From Candidatus Heimdallarchaeota archaeon (GTDB lineage: Archaea > Asgardarchaeota > Heimdallarchaeia > Heimdallarchaeales > Heimdallarchaeaceae): DNA of 11,465 nt. This document shows, in pieces, positions 5,797-11,165 of this stretch. A model generated the notes under the pieces. The model searched no databases. It had not been told where the DNA came from and saw nothing but the letters and a program-made list of their open reading frames with translations. A program made the position numbers and the translations under genes. Where the stretch lies: the NCBI GenBank assembly GCA_023139025.1, contig JAGLOH010000037.1:1-11465 (forward strand). Direction: 5' to 3'. Numbering within the stretch: position 1 is the stretch's first letter; each line of letters begins with the position of its first letter.

Positions 5797-7233
5797 TTAT
5801 TCAGACAGTACAAGTATATGTTCTTCTCCAGCAGATAATTGTTTTTGACATTCTTCAAAAATCAAATGTATTTTTTCTTTGAGCTGAGTAGAAATAATTC
5901 CTTTATCTGTTAAATAATCAATAAGACCTTCATCGATAGTTTTTATCTCTTCTCCTTTTTTAACTAGAAGTAGTCCTAAGTCAATATATCTGAGTTTTCC
6001 ACCACTACAAAGCTCTATGGGCGTCACTATTTTTACTGTTTCACCCAGAAGATTGCTGTCTCTAAGAATCTTCATATGTAGCGACCAACTGTTTTCTTTG
6101 GCAATTATGGAGGAAGCGTCACCTTGACTAATATCGATGTCAAGACTATAATGGACACCTCGAGAGGATCTAAAGCTTCTTTTGATGATTAGAACATCAT
6201 CTGACCAACTTAACTGACCTAAAATTCTTTCTTGGGGCGGAGAAGTCAATTTATACTCCTGCAAATACATAATAGAATTATCACTGAAGTCGGTTTCTAA
6301 AATAATATCTTTAAGGATAGTCGATATCTTATTTCTATCTAGATCTTCTGCAATTCTTTCAGCAAAAGTTGTAGTAAGCTTTAGTTCTTGTGAGTAAGCC
6401 ATGAACCAGTGATACATAGGTATTGTTGGAATTACCTTGTTTCGGATTTCTGTAAGTCTTTCCTTGGCATCTTTAACTAGTAGAACATGAGCAACAGTTT
6501 GTCCAGCTTGTAATATTCCAGGCCCATATGACGAACCAGAGATTAGTAAGTCAAGTTCTTCGGCTCTTTGAACGAGTTGATCAATGTCAGCCTGAATTGC
6601 TTCTTGAGGTGCTTTAGTAGCACTAGTTCTCATAATTAAACCGTGATCTTGAGGACGCAAACTTTTACCTAACTCAAATAATTTATCTCTATCCTCTTTA
6701 GGTAATTTTCTTGAAACTCTGACAAAATTCGCATCTCTTTCTAATATTACTGATTGACCAGGAAAATGAATAACTGTTGAACAAACAGGCAATTGATCTT
6801 CAAATATGTTAAGTTGTTTAATCTGAACAACTACTTTTTGCCCTCGATGGAAACTTGAGCCGAATAAAATAGCATTGACATTTTCTCCTATATCTATTAC
6901 TGAAAGATTCTTCTCACTATTTACATGCACAACCTTACCGTTGTAAACGGCGTGTAACTGAATTGGGTGTTGGAGAATTATTGAATTAGGAATTTGCTTA
7001 TGAAACAAAGCAGTAATTGAGGAAACATATTCTTCATCTCCTTCTACGGAGATTCCATAACCCCCTAAAATATCCTGAATTTCAATATCATAAGGAGCCA
7101 GTTTTTCTTCAATTTTGAATAGAAAAAGTTGCTCTGAAAGAGGTTGAACAAGTTCAAAATTTAAATTTTCAGACACTAATTTGATTAGTGCAACATCATA
7201 AATACTTCTTACACGAAATGTTGGAGATACCAT
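5797..7233 (-). CDS. FAU-1/AU-1-type RNA-binding protein, RNase E/G-like with DUF402 domain
   Basis: This 478-residue protein matches the archaeal RNA-binding protein AU-1 (FAU-1) in length and layout. Family knowledge: FAU-1 binds AU-rich RNA and has RNase E/G-like features, with ribonuclease activity reported on 5S rRNA precursors. Seen here: an N-terminal region, an S1-like segment VYNGKVVHVNSEKNLSVIDIG (about 97-117) with GSSFHRGQKVVVQI (125-138), then an RNase E/G-like stretch HGLIMRTSA (197-205) and EAIQADIDQLVQRAEEL (211-227). A C-terminal DUF402-like domain (about 340-470) contains LRYIDLGLLL and KTIDEGLIDYL. Acidic residues usual for DUF402 in these two motifs look partly replaced. 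The start is set at ATG 7233, 7 nt after AGGTGA (7241-7246). A GTG directly before it (7236) is possible but closer to the ribosome site than usual. It heads an operon with DUF2797. Confidence 0.8.
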   Translation of the reverse strand: MVSPTFRVRSIYDVALIKLVSENLNFELVQPLSEQLFLFKIEEKLAPYDIEIQDILGGYGISVEGDEEYVSSITALFHKQIPNSIILQHPIQLHAVYNGKVVHVNSEKNLSVIDIGENVNAILFGSSFHRGQKVVVQIKQLNIFEDQLPVCSTVIHFPGQSVILERDANFVRVSRKLPKEDRDKLFELGKSLRPQDHGLIMRTSATKAPQEAIQADIDQLVQRAEELDLLISGSSYGPGILQAGQTVAHVLLVKDAKERLTEIRNKVIPTIPMYHWFMAYSQELKLTTTFAERIAEDLDRNKISTILKDIILETDFSDNSIMYLQEYKLTSPPQERILGQLSWSDDVLIIKRSFRSSRGVHYSLDIDISQGDASSIIAKENSWSLHMKILRDSNLLGETVKIVTPIELCSGGKLRYIDLGLLLVKKGEEIKTIDEGLIDYLTDKGIISTQLKEKIHLIFEECQKQLSAGEEHILVLSE

Positions 7234-7240
7234 CACAAAG

Positions 7241-7246
7241 TCACCT
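7241..7246 (-). promoter_or_regulatory. Shine-Dalgarno of the FAU-1-like gene
   Basis: AGGTGA lies 7 nt before ATG 7233 and 4 nt before GTG 7236, favouring the ATG. A TATA-like GTTTTTATTC on the minus strand lies about 43 bp before the ATG, just downstream of the tRNA-Ser gene. Confidence 0.5.
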
Positions 7247-7306
7247 ATAGGCAGAAATTAACTGCACTGAATAAAAACTTAATGAAATAAAAGTTTGAGA
7301 AATCAC

Positions 7307-7389
7307 TGGAGCCAGGACGGGGATTTGAACCCCGGAGGCTAATGCCAGAGGTTTTCGAGACCCCCGCCGTACCACTTGGCTATCCTGGC
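7307..7389 (-). tRNA. tRNA-Ser(CGA) with encoded CCA and U73
   Basis: The minus strand folds as a class II tRNA: acceptor GCCAGGA/TCCTGGC (7 bp), D arm GCC-AAGTGGTAC-GGC, anticodon stem GGGGT/ACCTC with loop CTCGAAA (anticodon CGA, reading UCG serine codons), long variable arm with GGC-ATTA-GCC, and T arm CGGGG-TTCAAAT-CCCCG. The tRNA body occupies 7310-7389 (80 nt, no intron) and an encoded CCA follows at 7307-7309. The base at the discriminator position (7310) is U; archaeal tRNA-Ser usually has G73, which helps SerRS recognition. The long variable arm and anticodon still make serine the clear call. An upstream TATA-like TTATTAAT (7418-7425) overlaps the end of the preceding gene. Confidence 0.92.
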
Positions 7390-7419
7390 ATTAAAGGGTA
7401 AAATAAATAATTGTGAGGA

Positions 7420-8010
7420 TTAATAACGGATAAATTGTCTACTACCACAGTTAGTACAACCTGTAGAAGAGCAATTGGAACAATAATGCTTTCCACACTT
7501 AGCGCATTTAGAGGCGGCTTTATTACTGCAATTAGTGCACCCTTTTATACCTATACGTTGACGGATTTTTATTCCAGCATAAATACTACCGATGACTACA
7601 CCTATCCCAATTATAGATGAAAGAATTGGACGAATTATTCTCCAAGCTTGTGATGTATCTGGAGAAGAATCCCTCACCAATTTTACTATGGTTGTATCAT
7701 AATATTCGACTAAATTCCCCGCGGGATCAACCCATGTAATAAAGGGTTTTACTTCACCTACCATCATCCCAAGAATCCCATCAATAAAATTGGGATTTAG
7801 TACGCCTGGGTTCACTGTAACTCTGAAAGGACCATCTGCAGTATAATTATTGGAATATACTCCATTAATCCAGCTAATAAAAGCCACATCAACAATATCA
7901 TCATACTCCACTCCATAAAGCGGGTCATAGGCTCCTACGGTTGTGAACTGAGTAAGAACTAAAGACGATATAACAACAAGCAATAGTGTATAATGGAAGC
8001 GACGACTCAT
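7420..8010 (-). CDS. Membrane protein: signal peptide, FKBP-like domain, TM helix, C8 zinc finger (paralogue 2)
   Basis: This is a 196-residue type I membrane protein, paralogue of its upstream neighbour. It has a signal peptide (1-27, MSRRFHYTLLLVVISSLVLT), an outer domain (28-113) and a TM helix (about 128-147, SSIIGIGVVIGSIYAGI). A basic segment KIRQR follows, then an eight-cysteine zinc finger: Cys158, 161, 169, 172, 177, 180, 185, 188, spacing C-x2-C-x7-C-x2-C-x4-C-x2-C-x4-C-x2-C. The outer domain has the FKBP-type signature FIDGILGMMVGEVKP (75-89) and a closing strand YYDTTIVKLV (103-112), but no FD-type proline-isomerase pocket, so it is probably not catalytic. The start at 8010 was chosen because it begins the signal peptide; the frame's earlier ATG (8142) would overlap the neighbour. 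A TATA-like CTTTTAAGTT lies 21-30 bp upstream with no Shine-Dalgarno, suggesting its own leaderless promoter. Function unknown. Confidence 0.8.
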   Translation of the reverse strand: MSRRFHYTLLLVVISSLVLTQFTTVGAYDPLYGVEYDDIVDVAFISWINGVYSNNYTADGPFRVTVNPGVLNPNFIDGILGMMVGEVKPFITWVDPAGNLVEYYDTTIVKLVRDSSPDTSQAWRIIRPILSSIIGIGVVIGSIYAGIKIRQRIGIKGCTNCSNKAASKCAKCGKHYCSNCSSTGCTNCGSRQFIRY

Positions 8011-8030
8011 TAAGGAGAGAGGAGTAAGAA

Positions 8031-8040
8031 AACTTAAAAG
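8031..8040 (-). promoter_or_regulatory. TATA-like box between the two paralogous membrane-protein genes
   Basis: CTTTTAAGTT on the minus strand lies 21-30 bp before ATG 8010, inside the 52-bp gap between the paralogues. With no Shine-Dalgarno in the gap, this suggests separate, leaderless transcription of the second copy. Confidence 0.35.
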
Positions 8041-8062
8041 AATTTCGAAGGGACACATCAAA

Positions 8063-8695
8063 TCATTTGAATCTAATGAGGGATCTTCCTTTGCAATTTG
8101 GACAACCACTAGAATAACAGTTATCGCAAAATGCTTGACCACAGTTCTTACAGGTACCTAGAGCACTTTTTTTGCAAGTCATACATCGTTTACCAAAAAT
8201 CTTAGGATAAAAACGATAACTACCATAAATTAGGAATATTACACCTGCTGTCCCTAAAATTCCTCCACCTACTACAAGAACCCAATATCCGAAACTTCTC
8301 GTTGGTGGTTCAGTTGGAAGTTCAGTAACATGATAACCATTAATCTTGTAAATCTGGAGATTATAATAAGTTAAAGCTAGACCAACATAAGGTCCGTTAA
8401 TAAAACCGTCCTCAGGTATTAGATCAACTTTGTCCTTTATTTCTCCGTTTCTCATGCCAATAAGGTGTTGATATAGACCAGGAGGATCAATGCTAGTAGT
8501 TCTGATAACTATTTTAACAGGATCTTCCTCATCGCGTTCTTCAACAAGCGATCCATTAACATACAGCTGGTAGCCATAATCAAGAAGGTCCCCATCCTCT
8601 ACAACATATTTATCTGCAGAAGCAGGAGTACCAGCTATTGATAACCCTACAATCAGAGGTACAACAAACATGAATAATAGAGCATATCGCTTCAT
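8063..8695 (-). CDS. Membrane protein: signal peptide, FKBP-like domain, TM helix, C8 zinc finger (paralogue 1)
   Basis: This 210-residue protein has the same plan as the next gene downstream. It has a signal peptide (1-27, ending GTPASA), an FKBP-like outer domain (28-118), a TM helix (about 137-158, GYWVLVVGGGILGTAGVIFLIY) and a cytosolic zinc finger with Cys171, 174, 182, 185, 190, 193, 198 and 201. The cysteine spacing is identical to the paralogue, and the end SLIRFK matches its QFIRY. The FKBP resemblance rests on VEDGDLLDYGYQLYVNGSLVEE (32-53), PPGLYQHLIGMRNGEIKDKV (71-90) and the closing strand ALTYYNLQIYKI (107-118). The zinc motif recalls eukaryotic zf-HIT/MYND-like cross-brace fingers. 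The start at 8695 begins the signal peptide; the frame upstream runs through the tRNA gene and is not real. TATA-like CTTTTTATTATTT lies 20-32 bp before the ATG, so it is probably leaderless. Confidence 0.8.
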   Translation of the reverse strand: MKRYALLFMFVVPLIVGLSIAGTPASADKYVVEDGDLLDYGYQLYVNGSLVEERDEEDPVKIVIRTTSIDPPGLYQHLIGMRNGEIKDKVDLIPEDGFINGPYVGLALTYYNLQIYKINGYHVTELPTEPPTRSFGYWVLVVGGGILGTAGVIFLIYGSYRFYPKIFGKRCMTCKKSALGTCKNCGQAFCDNCYSSGCPNCKGRSLIRFK

Positions 8696-8714
8696 CAAGA
8701 ACAATTGACTATTG

Positions 8715-8727
8715 AAATAATAAAAAG
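8715..8727 (-). promoter_or_regulatory. TATA-like box of membrane-protein paralogue 1
   Basis: CTTTTTATTATTT on the minus strand, 20-32 bp before ATG 8695, with no ribosome site between. It lies just after the tRNA-Asp gene and its short T-run. Confidence 0.4.
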
Positions 8728-8736
8728 CTATCGAAC

Positions 8737-8741
8737 AAAAA
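8737..8741 (-). terminator. Short T-run after tRNA-Asp
   Basis: The minus strand reads CTTATATCTTTTTG directly after the encoded CCA of tRNA-Asp. A run of five Ts is a plausible archaeal terminator for this tRNA. Confidence 0.3.
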
Positions 8742-8749
8742 GATATAAG

Positions 8750-8858
8750 TGGCGAGGCAGCCGGGATTTGAACCCGGGTCGAAGGAGTTCGGCATTCAAT
8801 GCAAGACTGCAAGGAACTTGACAGTCCCCCATCATAGGCCAGGCTAAACTACTGCCCC
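8750..8858 (-). tRNA. tRNA-Asp(GTC) with an intron at 37/38 and encoded CCA
   Basis: The minus strand folds as tRNA-Asp: acceptor GGGGCAG/CTGCCTC with one G-U pair, an archaeal-type Asp D arm (GTTT...TGAT with a large AGCCTGGCCTA loop), anticodon stem GGGGA/TCCTT, mature loop CTGTCAC with anticodon GTC, short variable region CGAC, and T arm CCGGG-TTCAAAT-CCCGG. G73 at 8753 fits aspartate identity, and CCA is encoded at 8750-8752. The gene body is 106 nt (8753-8858) because of an intron after A37: 5' exon 8819-8858, intron 8788-8818, 3' exon 8753-8787. Upstream TATA-like AAGTTTAAAAG at about 8893-8903 gives a plausible start about 14 nt before the tRNA. Confidence 0.9.
8788..8818 (-). other. 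31-nt tRNA intron with bulge-helix-bulge
   Basis: The precursor can form the archaeal splicing-endonuclease motif. The 3' bulge is intron A30-A31 plus C38, the central helix pairs C32-T35 with intron 26-29 (C-G, a T/C mismatch, G-C, T-G), and the 5' bulge is C36-A37 plus intron A1. The inner helix pairs intron 2-5 (GTTC) with 22-25 (GAAT). Cuts then fall after the second base of each bulge, which restores a standard Asp anticodon loop. The weak central helix implies an endonuclease with relaxed substrate needs. Confidence 0.75.
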
Positions 8859-8892
8859 GTTATTTTCGACATTCTTTTTTCTTCTACGACTT

Positions 8893-8903
8893 CTTTTAAA
8901 CTT
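8893..8903 (-). promoter_or_regulatory. TATA-like box of tRNA-Asp
   Basis: The minus strand reads AAGTTTAAAAG, 35-45 bp before the tRNA 5' end. It sits inside an imperfect inverted repeat with 5-bp arms ACGAC (8886-8890) and GTCGT (8904-8908). Confidence 0.35.
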
Positions 8904-8946
8904 GTCGTTTAGTATAACGAGAAACCCAATAGAACATCAACTGACA

Positions 8947-8963
8947 TAAATAAAAAAGAAATT
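8947..8963 (-). terminator. T-rich terminator after the Rab-like GTPase
   Basis: Just after the stop codon at 8971 the minus strand reads TTTCTTTTTTATTTATG, a T-rich tract without a stem, typical of archaeal intrinsic termination. It separates the GTPase from the downstream tRNA-Asp promoter. Confidence 0.4.
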
Positions 8964-8970
8964 CTATATT

Positions 8971-9543
8971 TTAATCTAACCCAAATTCTACTCTCTTTCG
9001 TTCTACATCTTTCATTAGTTCCTGCGCAAAGGTTCTGAATGCATCCTCTACTTTTTCACCGGTTTTTGCTGATGTAATAAAGAAAGAATCCTTTGGTATA
9101 TTCAATTCTTGAATAATGGTATCAATATTTTCTTGTGAAACAGCAATTTGTTCTTTTAAATCTGCTTTATTTCCTATAAGGAAGTATATTGCATCTTCTT
9201 CCACACTCTCTAAACCTTTCTTCCATGCTTTCAAAGAACTTAGAGTGTTATTTCTTGTGAGATCATAAACTAAAAAACACCCTCTTGCTCCTCGATAGAA
9301 TTTTTCTCTAACTGATGCAAATCGTTCTTGTCCTCCTATATCACTTATTAGAAACAACACTTCATCATTTTCAACAAATAATTGTTTGCTTAGAATGTCT
9401 ACTCCTATTGTCATAAGATATGATGCCTGGAATCTGTTGTGTACAAACCTAGTAATAAGAGAACTTTTACCTACTCCTGGGTCTCCTAGTAGAACTATTT
9501 TGAAAATATACTTCTTTCCTTGCCCCTCGTCTTCTGTCATCAT
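8971..9543 (-). CDS. Rab-like small GTPase (Ras superfamily)
   Basis: This 190-residue single-domain GTPase has all five G motifs: P-loop GDPGVGKSS (20-28), switch I Thr45 in MTIGVD, switch II DIGGQE (68-73), NKAD (125-128) and SAK (158-160). TIGVD and FYRGARGCFLVYDLT (82-96) are Rab-type signatures. The glutamine of GQE is kept, so normal hydrolysis is expected; WDTAGQE of eukaryotic Rabs is SDIGGQE here. The C-terminus (ERKRVEFGLD) has no cysteine, so lipid anchoring by prenylation is not possible. Such GTPases are numerous in Asgard archaea, where roles are mostly unproven. ATG 9543 is used; ATG 9540 is equally possible because GGGG lies only 3 nt before the first ATG and 6 nt before the second. 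The gene appears to stand alone, between the HIT gene and tRNA-Asp. Confidence 0.9.
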   Translation of the reverse strand: MMTEDEGQGKKYIFKIVLLGDPGVGKSSLITRFVHNRFQASYLMTIGVDILSKQLFVENDEVLFLISDIGGQERFASVREKFYRGARGCFLVYDLTRNNTLSSLKAWKKGLESVEEDAIYFLIGNKADLKEQIAVSQENIDTIIQELNIPKDSFFITSAKTGEKVEDAFRTFAQELMKDVERKRVEFGLD

Positions 9544-9609
9544 TTTCCCCTTGTCAATTCTCTTTTCGTATTTTTTTATTAAGTTTGTGCTTGTCTTTGC
9601 TTGTTTTTT

Positions 9610-10014
9610 CTAATTATTAAACATTTTAACTAGTTCTATTGCTGTTTCTTCAGTTAATTCTATCTTAGGTAGAATCAAGTTTAAACCATCTTCAGGAAAT
9701 CGAGGTACTAAGTGGAAGTGTAGGTGATCAAGTATTTGTCCTGCATCTCTACCATTGTTCTGAATAATATTCAAACCTGTAGCTCCGGTTATTTGCTTTA
9801 ATCTACTTGCAATTTCAGGTATTTTTTTTGTGAAATTCATTTCAGTTTCTGATAAATCGAATATTTGTTCAAGGTGTTTTTTTGGCACGAACAAACTATG
9901 ACCTTTTGACATGGGATATATATCTAGAAATACTTTAATTTCGTCATCCTCATAGAGAGTATAGCTTGGTAATTCACCTTTCACAATCTTACAAATAAGA
10001 CATTCTTCATCCAT
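9610..10014 (-). CDS. HIT family hydrolase (HINT-like)
   Basis: This 134-residue protein has the histidine-triad fold with the active-site motif HLHFHLVPR (His97, His99, His101) at the usual distance from the C-terminus. Cys5 and Cys8 in ECLICKI, with His47 in KKHLEQ, and His97 form the zinc site seen in HINT-type members. HIT proteins hydrolyse or transfer nucleoside monophosphates linked to amines, sulfate or phosphates, and are often nucleotide scavengers. The start at 10014 gives the standard N-terminus MDEECLICKIVKGELPS; the frame extends to 10116 but the extra 34 residues (MLKFHKFFLLF...) would overlap the GHMP kinase and are unlike HIT proteins. A GTG at 10023 is an alternative. The Shine-Dalgarno is weak. 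It lies 85 bp after the GHMP kinase, possibly in the same transcript. Confidence 0.88.
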   Translation of the reverse strand: MDEECLICKIVKGELPSYTLYEDDEIKVFLDIYPMSKGHSLFVPKKHLEQIFDLSETEMNFTKKIPEIASRLKQITGATGLNIIQNNGRDAGQILDHLHFHLVPRFPEDGLNLILPKIELTEETAIELVKMFNN

Positions 10015-10099
10015 ATCAATCACGCTCTCTTCTTTTCCTAGTGGTTTACTTATCTTACTTTTCAGTTTTTTGTATTGCAGCTGAAATAGTAAAAAAAAT

Positions 10100-11164
10100 T
10101 TATGAAATTTCAACATTTAATCCTTTATCTTGATATAAGATATAGGCTTTACCTCCGGCATGAATTATTGCTTGGGCAACCTCTTTTTGCTTCTCTGGAG
10201 AATAGGCTAGGAATGAACCACCATTTCCGCTCCCCAATAATTTACAAGCTAATGCTCCAGCGTTTTTTGCGCTTAGAATTAATTCTTGCATCTGATTTGT
10301 GACATTTTCAAAATAGTTCTGTTGGAAAAGGTGATGGGAATCGATTAATTCAGCAAGTTCTTCTGGTTTAAAATCCTGATTTTTCATTTTATGATATCCA
10401 TCTCTTACAACATCCCTAATTCCTAAAACAGCTACTAGTCTTTGTAATTCTCTATTAGTATTTTCTTTATACGCTTGATGTACTTCACTAAAGGATGAAG
10501 ATTGCAAATCAAAGGAAGTATCTCTTTTTTTCATTATTTCTATTCCTTGATTTATCTCCGCTTTCCTCTTTCTTATCGTTTGAATAGTTTCTTTTTTCGT
10601 TAAAGTATCACCAATAACCATACCTGTAAGATTAGTATCAAGTTTTTCGAACCTGTAAGGTTCCCTACACTCTAGATAGAGCATGTCTCCAAATACACTG
10701 GCATATTGATCCATCATTCCGCCTGGTTCTCCCAAGTTTACCACTTCTGCTAAATATGCATTCCATGCCAATTCTTTCTCTGTTAAATTTAAATCTGAGG
10801 CTTTATCAAAGAATCCAACCAAGGCCGAACAGAGTGCAGATGAAGAGGAGAGTCCTTTCCCTATTAAGATGTTGGAATTAACTTCAACGTTCGCCCCAAA
10901 GTTCTTTGGAAGATATTCTTGAAATATATTGAAAACAGAACGAATATAATCTCTTTTTTCGTTTAGTGGCTGTGTTTCATTACTAAACTTAACTTCTTTA
11001 CCTAAATCTGTTAGTGTGAATTTAATAATTCCACTATTGTTTGTTTTACCTTTAACTTCTATTCTTTGGTTGACTGCAATGGTTATGACTTCAAGATTCA
11101 TGTAATCTACGTCTTCACCAAAAAGACAAACTCTTCCAGGAGAAGACGAAATTATCTCTAGCAT
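10100..11164 (-). CDS. GHMP family sugar kinase (galactokinase-like)
   Basis: This 354-residue kinase has the three GHMP motifs: PGRVCLFGEDVDY (9-21), GKGLSSSSALCSAL (102-115) binding ATP phosphates, and KLLGSGNGGSF (308-318). EPGGMMDQYASVFG (146-159) matches the galactokinase-type active-site segment, with Asp152 as the expected base. Motif 1 has GEDVDY where galactokinases have GEHxDY, so the sugar may differ: arabinose, glucuronate, a heptose or mevalonate-like substrates cannot be excluded, though the MDQ segment favours a sugar. It starts 1 bp after the stop of the amidohydrolase gene; the GGAG of that gene's last codons (CGGAGTAGAATG) acts as ribosome site, so the two are translationally coupled. 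The product, a sugar-1-phosphate, would feed a nucleotidyltransferase. No substrate is shown by the sequence. Confidence 0.85.
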   Translation of the reverse strand: MLEIISSSPGRVCLFGEDVDYMNLEVITIAVNQRIEVKGKTNNSGIIKFTLTDLGKEVKFSNETQPLNEKRDYIRSVFNIFQEYLPKNFGANVEVNSNILIGKGLSSSSALCSALVGFFDKASDLNLTEKELAWNAYLAEVVNLGEPGGMMDQYASVFGDMLYLECREPYRFEKLDTNLTGMVIGDTLTKKETIQTIRKRKAEINQGIEIMKKRDTSFDLQSSSFSEVHQAYKENTNRELQRLVAVLGIRDVVRDGYHKMKNQDFKPEELAELIDSHHLFQQNYFENVTNQMQELILSAKNAGALACKLLGSGNGGSFLAYSPEKQKEVAQAIIHAGGKAYILYQDKGLNVEIS

Positions 11165-11165
11165 T

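Noticed and set aside
5781..5858. 26-codon upstream extension of the DUF2797 gene
   Set aside because: It overlaps the end of the FAU-1-like gene, whereas AAGGAG stands directly before ATG 5780/5777.
8011..8142. 44-codon upstream extension of membrane-protein paralogue 2
   Set aside because: It overlaps the zinc finger of paralogue 1 and would bury the signal peptide that starts at 8010.
8696..8812. 39-codon upstream extension of membrane-protein paralogue 1
   Set aside because: It runs through the tRNA-Asp gene; the signal peptide starts at 8695.
8779..8830. tRNA-Asp read without an intron, using GGGAC/GTTCC as anticodon stem
   Set aside because: It would give a 6-nt anticodon loop and leave more than 30 unexplained bases before the T arm; the intron model restores a standard Asp loop.
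8886..8908. Inverted repeat ACGAC/GTCGT around the tRNA-Asp TATA-like box
   Set aside because: The arms are only 5 bp with a 13-bp centre; too weak to call an operator or a terminator hairpin.
9588..9604. Direct repeat TGCTTGT spaced by 10 bp
   Set aside because: Seven-base repeats in low-complexity spacer DNA are expected by chance; it could be an operator but nothing else supports it.
10015..10116. 34-codon N-terminal extension of the HIT protein
   Set aside because: It overlaps the GHMP kinase and is unlike HIT proteins, which start close to the CxxC motif.
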